DNA of 7,205 nt. It comes from Calditrichia bacterium (GTDB taxonomy: Bacteria > Calditrichota > Calditrichia > Calditrichales > Calditrichaceae). Positions 1 to 4,828 of this stretch are shown piece by piece. Location of the stretch: assembly GCA_027039465.1 (NCBI GenBank), contig JALWEA010000555.1:1-7205 (forward strand), written 5' to 3'. The notes beneath the pieces were generated by a model, which saw only the letters and a list, made by a program, of their open reading frames with translations, was not told the origin of the DNA and searched no databases. The position numbers were made by a program, and so were the translations under genes. Positions within the stretch are counted from its first letter, which is position 1, and every line of letters starts with the position of its first letter.

Positions 1-1605
1 CCGCGTTTCATGAGCGTAAGCGAATTGCTGAAAGCCTCCACCGAGCACACCCTGCAATTATTAAAACGCGAGCTGGAGATTCGCAAAGCCGACCTTTCAG
101 AGAAGTTGTTCTTTTCGTCGCTGGAGAAAATTTTTATTGAGAATCGCATTTATCGTGATATCGAGGAGTGCGAAACGTGGGAATCGGTCATCGAAACCAT
201 CGACAAAGGGTTGGAGCCTTTTAAGCCGCAGTTGCTGCGCGAAGTGACCGAAGACGATATTATCAAACTGACCGAGATTAAAATCAAACGTATTTCCAAA
301 TACAACTCCTTCAAAGCCGACGAGCTAATGCGTCAGTTGCAGGAAGAAATCGACGAAGTTAATTACAATCTTTCGCACTTAACCGACTATGCCATTAAAT
401 ATTTTGAGAGCCTGAAGGAAAAATACGGCAAAGATCGTCAGCGCAAAACCGAAATCCGCGCATTTGACGAAATTCAGGTGGCGCGCGTGGCGGCGGCCAA
501 CCAAAAGTTGTACGTCAATCGCAAGGAAGGTTTCATCGGCTACGGCCTGAAAAAGGACGAATTTGTCAGTGAATGTTCGGATCTCGACGATATTATTGTT
601 TTCCGGCGCGACGGCAAATTTTTGGTGACGCGCATTTCGGACAAAACCTTCGTGGGTAAAGACATCATTCACGTGGCCGTCTGGAAAAAGGGCGATAAGC
701 GCATGACCTACAACATGATGTACTACGACAGCAAATCCGGTCGCACCTACGCCAAGCGCTTTAACGTAACGGCGGTAACGCGCGACCGCGAATATGATTT
801 GACCAAGGGAAACAAGGATTCCAAAGTTCTGTATTTCTCGGCCAATCCCAACAGCGAATCGGAAATTGTAACGGTTACGCTGAGCCCGTCCTGCAAAGCC
901 CGCAAAAAGAAGTTCGATTTCGATTTCGGCTCGATCGATATCAAAGGGCGCGGCTCACAGGGCAATATCGTGACCAAGTGGCCGGTGCGTCGCGTGGTGC
1001 AAAAAGAGATTGGGGAATCGACCCTTGGCGGCATTGACATTTGGTACGATCCCATTGTCGGCCGTTTGAATCACGAGCAGCGCGGACAGTATTTGGGCAA
1101 GTTTGACAGCGGCGATTTGATTTTGGTGCTGACCAAAGACGGCAATTACGAATTAACCTCGTTTGATTTAACCAACCGTTACGATCCGGACAATGTGGCT
1201 GTGATCGAAAAATTCAATCCCGATACGGTAATCGGCGCGGTGCATTACGACGGTGAAAGCAAGAATTTTTACGTTAAACGGTTCAAAGTTGAAACGCAGA
1301 CTGTGGGCAAGCTTTTTCCGTTCATTAACCAAAGCAAGGGTTCGCGTCTGGTTTTTGCCACCACCCAAGCCGATCCGGTGATTGAACTGGAATACCTGAA
1401 AGGTCGTCCTAAAAAAGAATTCAGCGAGAAGATCAAATTAAACGAGTTAGTGGATGTGAAAGGCTGGAAAGCACGCGGCAACCGATTAAGCCGTTTTCAG
1501 GTTACTTACGTGGGTTTGGCCAAACCGGAAGACGAAGAGAGCGAGTCTTCTCTGCCGCCGTCGGCCAAAGGCTCGGCCGAGCAGTTGAGTTTGTTTGATG
1601 AATAG
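1..1605 (+). CDS. parC: DNA topoisomerase IV subunit A, 3' part (ParC, Bacteroidota type)
   Basis: This is the C-terminal part of the A subunit of a type IIA topoisomerase, which with ParE decatenates and relaxes DNA after replication. The frame is open from base 1 (codons for P-R-F before the first Met at 10), so the gene is cut by the window edge. The winged-helix and catalytic tyrosine part lies outside. Counting from Met at 10, residues 1-160 are the end of the breakage-reunion domain, with a long charged helix (about 100-160, including ELMRQLQEEIDEV). Residues 162-500 are the C-terminal beta-pinwheel, with repeated strand blocks such as DDIIVFRRDGKFLVTRIS and DLILVLTKDGNYELTSFD. VDVKGWKARGNRLS (481-494) is typical of the Bacteroidota ParC family. 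No GyrA-box (QRRGGKG) is seen, favouring topoisomerase IV over gyrase. The tail (505-531) is acidic, likely disordered, and ends in QLSLFDE. The gene is G+C-rich compared with the genes at 2131-4374. Confidence 0.9.
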   Translation, partial: PRFMSVSELLKASTEHTLQLLKRELEIRKADLSEKLFFSSLEKIFIENRIYRDIEECETWESVIETIDKGLEPFKPQLLREVTEDDIIKLTEIKIKRISKYNSFKADELMRQLQEEIDEVNYNLSHLTDYAIKYFESLKEKYGKDRQRKTEIRAFDEIQVARVAAANQKLYVNRKEGFIGYGLKKDEFVSECSDLDDIIVFRRDGKFLVTRISDKTFVGKDIIHVAVWKKGDKRMTYNMMYYDSKSGRTYAKRFNVTAVTRDREYDLTKGNKDSKVLYFSANPNSESEIVTVTLSPSCKARKKKFDFDFGSIDIKGRGSQGNIVTKWPVRRVVQKEIGESTLGGIDIWYDPIVGRLNHEQRGQYLGKFDSGDLILVLTKDGNYELTSFDLTNRYDPDNVAVIEKFNPDTVIGAVHYDGESKNFYVKRFKVETQTVGKLFPFINQSKGSRLVFATTQADPVIELEYLKGRPKKEFSEKIKLNELVDVKGWKARGNRLSRFQVTYVGLAKPEDEESESSLPPSAKGSAEQLSLFDE

Positions 1606-1634
1606 GAAAGTAGGCGGTTATGGGCTTTTGAATG

Positions 1635-1666
1635 GGATGAAGTGAAATTCTTAAACTTCATCCTTT
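1635..1666 (+). terminator. Probable rho-independent terminator of parC
   Basis: A perfect 9-bp stem, GGATGAAGT (1635-1643) with ACTTCATCC (1655-1663), closes an 11-nt loop 29 bp after the parC stop. It is followed by only a short T-rich stretch (TTT, 1664-1666, then CCC). Position and stem quality fit a terminator; the weak U-tract lowers confidence. Confidence 0.5.
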
Positions 1667-1793
1667 CCCTCATTCTGTTATATTCACCATTGTCCCGATA
1701 AAAGGTTTTAGTTGCATTTGTTTTTCGTAAAGGCATTGATTATCTTCTTTTGGAAAAGAATTCCTAATTTGCGTTCTATAATCGACAACCGGT

Positions 1794-1954
1794 TGCCTTT
1801 GACCGCGTCCGGTTCCCGAGTAGGGGCGAAGCATTTTCTTAACAAATCAAGAAATGATCGACGTTTTTGGTTGCATAACGTTAAATTTTTTGAGTTTGCA
1901 GCGTCTTGACGAAAATGCTTCGCCCTTACTTCGAACATCGCAAGATGAAAGGCA
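1794..1954. repeat. Long imperfect inverted repeat, MITE-like or dispersed repeat
   Basis: The core arms are AGTAGGGGCGAAGCATTTTC (1819-1838) and its near-exact reverse complement (1911-1930), 19 of 20 bases pairing. Further pairing adds TCAAGA (1847-1852) with TCTTGA (1904-1909) inside, and TGCCTTT (1794-1800) with AAAGGCA (1948-1954) outside. The outer pair is separated from the core by nearly equal 18- and 17-nt stretches. The whole could fold into one long interrupted hairpin of about 160 nt. It encodes nothing. A non-autonomous mobile element or a dispersed hairpin repeat is the likeliest reading. I found no clear target-site duplication. Confidence 0.6.
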
Positions 1955-2014
1955 GAATCGTATCGAGGGACGGACGCGCCACTGCATGTCAATAGTCGCA
2001 CTCAACGGGTTCGC

Positions 2015-2044
2015 GGCAATCTCCTTGAGATCGCCACTTTTTTT
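2015..2044 (+). terminator. Hairpin with T-run; terminator or repeat remnant
   Basis: GGCAATCTC (2015-2023) faces GAGATCGCC (2027-2035) across a 3-nt loop: 8 Watson-Crick pairs and one G-T pair. It is followed by AC and seven T (2038-2044). The shape is that of an intrinsic terminator on the plus strand, but no gene ends just upstream. It may be a short dispersed palindromic repeat, or it may insulate the genes at 2131-3696 from upstream transcription. Confidence 0.45.
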
Positions 2045-2072
2045 AACAGTAGTTTCATTAGCAATTATAAAA

Positions 2073-2101
2073 TTGTTATTTCTTTTGCTCAAAACTATTT
2101 T
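2073..2101 (+). promoter_or_regulatory. Possible promoter of the UDG-like gene
   Basis: TTGTTA (2073-2078) and TATTTT (2096-2101) are separated by 17 bp; each matches 4 of 6 sigma70 consensus bases. The pair sits 30 bp before the start at 2131 in very AT-rich DNA, so chance matches are likely. Confidence 0.3.
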
Positions 2102-2130
2102 GCCGTTCAAACCCAAAAAAAAGAGCTTAA

Positions 2131-2835
2131 ATGAAAAACCATATTTTAAAGGTAAAGAAAAAGCTAAAAGTTATGCAAAGAACATTGCTGAAAGATAGTG
2201 TTTTGAGCAAGGATATTGATACTAATCGTGAATTCATTTTACCATTCTCAAACGCAGAAAAAATTTCGGATGTTAAATTGATTTTTATCGGGCAAGATCC
2301 AACGGTAAGGAATGAAGAAGCGCGGAAAAAAATTAAAGTAACATTGAATTTAGATAAAGAAAATAGTCTAAAAAAATACTTAAGAAGAGTTTGTGAAATT
2401 CTACAAGTTGATATTGAACATCAAGTTTACGCCACTAATTTATACAAATGTTTTTTTACAGAACCTCCCGCTAATGATGAAAGGGTTTTGACAAGGCATT
2501 TTAAAATTTGGATGGATTTTCTCATTTATGAATTGAAAGAATTTAAGAATCCGTTTGTAATAACCTTGGGCGAACCGTTAATAAAGCAATTAATTCATTC
2601 GAATAGTAAAAAAGTAAAATATTATTGGGACTACATTGGTCAGACAAAATCCGGCGGGAATTTCAAATATAACGAACCTTCCGAAAATTATTTGCAAAGA
2701 CGAATCTATCCGATTGCTCATCAACCGAATTGGAGTCGGAACGAGTTTTACAAAACCTATTTGAATGATTATTTGACTTATTTAAAAAGAAATGAAAATT
2801 TAAAATCAAACGCTTGGCAATCGCTTTCAATCTAA
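2131..2835 (+). CDS. Uracil-DNA glycosylase-like superfamily protein
   Basis: The 234-residue protein has the pattern of the uracil-DNA glycosylase fold. A hydrophobic strand ends in the motif-1-like VKLIFIGQDPTVRN (GQDPT at 54-58; D56 corresponds to the catalytic aspartate of GQDPYH in family 1). It is followed by YATNLYKCFF (100-109), a strand VITLGEP (143-149), and the motif-2-like PIAHQPN (194-200) in place of the usual HPS loop. Expected role: recognition or removal of a damaged or modified base, but the family also contains members without known activity, and both motifs deviate from the well-studied families. The start at 2131 is the first Met; Met15 (2173) would still leave the domain whole. 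The ribosome binding site is poor. The gene is very AT-rich (positions 2341-2400 have 12 G+C of 60), unlike parC, which suggests acquisition. It ends 15 bp before the lipoprotein gene, so the two may be cotranscribed. Confidence 0.7.
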   Translation: MKNHILKVKKKLKVMQRTLLKDSVLSKDIDTNREFILPFSNAEKISDVKLIFIGQDPTVRNEEARKKIKVTLNLDKENSLKKYLRRVCEILQVDIEHQVYATNLYKCFFTEPPANDERVLTRHFKIWMDFLIYELKEFKNPFVITLGEPLIKQLIHSNSKKVKYYWDYIGQTKSGGNFKYNEPSENYLQRRIYPIAHQPNWSRNEFYKTYLNDYLTYLKRNENLKSNAWQSLSI

Positions 2836-2850
2836 GATCAATAAGGTGAA

Positions 2851-3696
2851 ATGAAGTTGAACCTAAAAAACGAAAAACGTCTTACCATTATTTTTCTGCT
2901 TTTTGTCTTTTTATCGGGCTGCAATACCTCCGGTAATTTACCCTACAAAGTAACCAAATCCGACAGCGATTCCGTTTTTGTGACCCACATTGTCTCGGAT
3001 ACGCTTTTTAACAGCAAGCAGAGTATTTACATTTTAGCATTTGATAATAACTATTTCAATAATCACAGAATCGCTCTTGCCTATAGCGGTGCTCATTTGG
3101 AAAAAACGAGCAGAATGGCGGAGCAGGCACATGCCATTACCGCAATCAACGGGAGCTTTTTTGATGAGGATAAAGGCGGAGGCGTGACCTACGTGGAAAG
3201 GAACGATTCGGTTTTAAGTCACTCCCAAACCACCAATCACAAATGGGCAAAACCCGATAGCCTGATTAACGGCATTCTGATTCTGACCAAACAAAACCGT
3301 CTGAAAATTCTGCCTGCCAAACCTGAGCACTATTACGAAACATCCAAAGAAGAAAAATTCGCTATTGTTTCCGGCCCGCTTTTGCTACGGCATTCCATTG
3401 CCCAAAAACTTCCGAACATGAGTTTTTCATATAAACGGCATCCCAGAACCTGTTTGTGTAAAACAAATAACGCTGTCCTGTTTATTGCGATAGACGGACG
3501 AACCAAAAACGCGGCAGGAATGACCCTGCCTGAAGTACAGACATTCTTAAAGCGTTTGGGCTGTATCGATGCCATTAATTTGGACGGCGGAGGTTCAACA
3601 ACGATGTGGACAAGAGAAAAAGGCGTCGTTAACCATCCCAGCGATAAAGAAGGCGAACGGCCGGTGGCAAATGCTATTTTGATATTAAAAAAATAA
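2851..3696 (+). CDS. Lipoprotein with phosphodiester glycosidase (NAGPA) domain
   Basis: The 281-residue protein begins with a lipoprotein signal: charged start, hydrophobic LTIIFLLFVF (11-20) and lipobox LSGC, with C24 as the acylation site. It should be anchored in a membrane facing the periplasm or cell surface. The rest matches the domain named after N-acetylglucosamine-1-phosphodiester alpha-N-acetylglucosaminidase (PF09992). Signature segments in order are AITAINGSFFD (95-105), the SGP strand (174-176), RHPRT (197-201), FIAIDGRT (211-218), NLDGGGSTTMW (243-253) and ERPVANAI (269-276). Bacterial members are thought to cleave phosphodiester-linked sugars in envelope or exopolysaccharide material; the substrate here is unknown. 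The domain appears complete. An AAGGTG (2843-2848) lies just before the ATG. The gene follows the UDG-like gene by 15 bp and is less AT-rich than it, so the pairing may be accidental. Confidence 0.87.
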   Translation: MKLNLKNEKRLTIIFLLFVFLSGCNTSGNLPYKVTKSDSDSVFVTHIVSDTLFNSKQSIYILAFDNNYFNNHRIALAYSGAHLEKTSRMAEQAHAITAINGSFFDEDKGGGVTYVERNDSVLSHSQTTNHKWAKPDSLINGILILTKQNRLKILPAKPEHYYETSKEEKFAIVSGPLLLRHSIAQKLPNMSFSYKRHPRTCLCKTNNAVLFIAIDGRTKNAAGMTLPEVQTFLKRLGCIDAINLDGGGSTTMWTREKGVVNHPSDKEGERPVANAILILKK

Positions 3697-3778
3697 ATAA
3701 CTCTACGTGTAAAAATAACTCGGCACCACTCAATAAATAGCGGATAAAAGTCGGGACAGAAGCTCTGTTTAAAAGTAC

Positions 3779-3807
3779 TTTAAAAATCTTCCGGTTTTAT
3801 GTATATT
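3779..3807 (+). promoter_or_regulatory. Probable promoter of the toxin-antitoxin module
   Basis: TTTAAA (3779-3784, 4 of 6) and TATATT (3802-3807, 5 of 6) are separated by exactly 17 bp. A good ribosome binding site, AGGGAAG (3817-3823), and the antitoxin start at 3828 follow. The predicted transcript starts only about 15 nt before the coding region. Confidence 0.45.
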
Positions 3808-3827
3808 AAAAAAAACAGGGAAGACTT

Positions 3828-4040
3828 ATGAAAACAAATGAATTAATAAAAGAAATAAAAAGATTGCCGCTTTCAAAAAGAATTTACGTCATTGAGCAGG
3901 CCATACATTCGATCAGAGAACAGGAAGAAAAAAAGCAAATGAAAAGGGCTGTTGATCTTCTGTTTGACGATTATAAAAGTGACAAAAACTTAACGGCGTT
4001 TACAACCTTGGATTTTGAAGATTTCTATGAAACAAAGTGA
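3828..4040 (+). CDS. Putative antitoxin of a MazF-family module
   Basis: This 70-residue, highly charged and helix-prone protein lies directly before a MazF-family toxin and overlaps it by 14 nt, the standard antitoxin-first order. The N-terminal half (ELIKEIKRLPLSKRIYVIEQ, 5-24) resembles the short helical addiction-module proteins that pair with MazF or RelE toxins in many environmental bacteria. The C-terminal part (LTAFTTLDFEDFYETK, 55-70) is acidic and aromatic, as expected for a tail that wraps around and blocks a toxin. Such antitoxins usually bind the toxin, are degraded by proteases and repress their own operon. I do not see a clear AbrB/MazE-type DNA-binding fold, so the DNA-binding mode is uncertain. 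AGGGAAG at 3817-3823 supports the start. The function is inferred mainly from position. Confidence 0.65.
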   Translation: MKTNELIKEIKRLPLSKRIYVIEQAIHSIREQEEKKQMKRAVDLLFDDYKSDKNLTAFTTLDFEDFYETK

Positions 4041-4374
4041 AATATGGTTGATTAACCTTGATCCAACCATTGGTGCAGAAATTAGGAAAACACGACCTGC
4101 CATAATTGTCAACGACAATGTACTTGGAAAACTCCCATTAAAAATAATTGTGCCTCTTACAGATTGGAAAGAAAAATATGAAATTGCACCATGGATGATT
4201 AAAGTAGAGCCTGATTCAAATAATAGATTAAATAAGACTTCTGCAGCCGATTGTTTTCAAATCCGATCTATCTCTGAGCAAAGATTTGTGAAAAAGATAG
4301 GAAGCGTTTCGGAAAGTATAATGGATGAAATAAGAATAGGGCTGTCAAAAGTCCTGTCTATTGAATGCGAGTAA
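4027..4374 (+). CDS. MazF/PemK-family toxin (endoribonuclease)
   Basis: With the start at the ATG at 4027 the protein has 115 residues, the usual size for MazF/PemK toxins, which are ribosome-independent mRNA interferases with an SH3-like barrel. Family marks: SEIWLINLDPTIGAEIRKTR (4-23) followed by PAIIVND, the strand KIIVPLTDW (39-47), and CFQIRSISEQRFVKKIGSVS (76-95). R23 (in TRP) and T45 (in PLT) match the catalytic arginine and threonine of the family, so the toxin looks active. An in-frame TTG at 4015 would add MKIS, but the ATG is preferred because the family starts directly before the EIW strand and GAAG (4017-4020) is suitably placed as a ribosome binding site. The start overlaps the antitoxin end by 14 nt, implying translational coupling. 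The toxin should be autorepressed through the toxin-antitoxin complex. Confidence 0.88.
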   Translation: MKQSEIWLINLDPTIGAEIRKTRPAIIVNDNVLGKLPLKIIVPLTDWKEKYEIAPWMIKVEPDSNNRLNKTSAADCFQIRSISEQRFVKKIGSVSESIMDEIRIGLSKVLSIECE

Positions 4375-4409
4375 ATCCTTAAAATTAAAAAAATCAGAGC
4401 ACTCATTGT

Positions 4410-4437
4410 TTGAATATTATTTTTTAAAATACATAAT
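4410..4437 (+). promoter_or_regulatory. Possible promoter of the Phd-type antitoxin gene
   Basis: TTGAAT (4410-4415) and CATAAT (4432-4437) lie 16 bp apart in the 112-bp gap after the toxin gene, 49 bp before the next start. The region is very AT-rich, so this is a weak call. Confidence 0.35.
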
Positions 4438-4451
4438 CGAATTTGAAAATG

Positions 4452-4463
4452 CATATTAATATG
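4452..4463. promoter_or_regulatory. Palindrome before the Phd-type gene, candidate operator
   Basis: CATATTAATATG is a perfect 12-bp palindrome between the proposed promoter and the ribosome binding site. Phd/YefM proteins bind short palindromes at their own promoters, so position and symmetry fit an autoregulatory site. It is simple AT sequence and could be chance. Confidence 0.4.
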
Positions 4464-4486
4464 TACAAAACAAAAGAAGGACTAAT

Positions 4487-4768
4487 ATGGGACAAGTTGA
4501 GCTGGAAAGCGATATAATACCTCTTTCCGAATTCAGGGCTAATACGGCAAAGTTTTTAAAGCAAATCGAAGAAACAAAACGTCCGTTAATACTAACTCAA
4601 CATGGTAATAGTACGGCCGCGTTGTTAGATGTAGCGTCATACCAAACTCTAATCGAAAAAATTGAACTATTGCAAGACATTCAAATCGGTGAAAGACAGA
4701 TAAAGGAAGGAAAACTTCTGACGCACGAACAGGTCAAGCAAGAACTACTGGAACGTTTCCAAAAATGA
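4487..4768 (+). CDS. Phd/YefM-family antitoxin, without an evident toxin
   Basis: This 93-residue protein has the standard Phd/YefM build. The N-terminal DNA-binding part is IIPLSEFRANTAKFLKQIEE (10-29), followed by RPLILTQHGNSTAALLDVAS (32-51) with the usual 'prevents host death' strand-turn, and SYQTLIEKIELL (51-62). The C-terminal toxin-binding helix is ERQIKEGKLLTHEQVKQELL (69-88). All parts appear intact. Family members neutralise Doc, YoeB/RelE or ParE toxins and repress their operon. AGAAGGA (4475-4481) lies 5 nt before the ATG, a strong ribosome binding site. A toxin gene normally follows directly, but the next 60 bp lead into the 3' end of a gene on the opposite strand. A 35-codon frame starting at 4765 (ATGA overlap) has no toxin features. 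It is therefore an orphan antitoxin, or one whose partner was deleted. Confidence 0.88.
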   Translation: MGQVELESDIIPLSEFRANTAKFLKQIEETKRPLILTQHGNSTAALLDVASYQTLIEKIELLQDIQIGERQIKEGKLLTHEQVKQELLERFQK

Positions 4769-4828
4769 TAATCCTTTTGCCGAAAAGCGGTAGAAAAACT
4801 CCCGAAAAAAACCGACAGGTCATATTTC

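Larger units (their letters stand above)
1606..2130. other. 525-bp gene-free region between parC and the UDG-like gene
   Basis: No open frame here has a recognisable product, a good ribosome binding site or coding-like composition. The short open frames cross inverted repeats and are best explained as chance. The stretch holds the parC hairpin (1635-1663), a long imperfect inverted repeat (1794-1954), a second hairpin with a T-run (2015-2044) and a weak promoter-like pair (2073-2101). I see no tRNA, no rRNA and no CRISPR repeats. Confidence 0.6.

Noticed and set aside
379..1055. Minus-strand open frames opposite parC
   Set aside because: They mirror a conserved plus-strand gene and show no family patterns or ribosome binding sites.
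1712..1909. Open frame of 65 codons in the gap after parC
   Set aside because: It runs through one arm of the long inverted repeat, has no ribosome binding site and no recognisable protein pattern.
1854..2198. Open frame of 114 codons before and into the UDG-like gene
   Set aside because: It crosses both repeat structures and overlaps the UDG-like gene in another frame. The hydrophobic stretch comes from AT-rich DNA and does not suggest a real membrane protein.
3756..3768. Small hairpin ACAGA-AGC-TCTGT after the lipoprotein gene as a terminator
   Set aside because: Only 5 bp of stem and no T-run; too weak to call.
4000..4070. Extra copies of the CCTTG box in the toxin-antitoxin genes
   Set aside because: Partial matches inside coding sequence (near 4006 and 4056) without the 33-bp spacing; expected by chance.
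4775..4790. CTTTT/AAAAG hairpin between the convergent Phd and ATPase genes as a two-way terminator
   Set aside because: The stem is five weak pairs; no stable structure is supported, although a terminator would be expected here.
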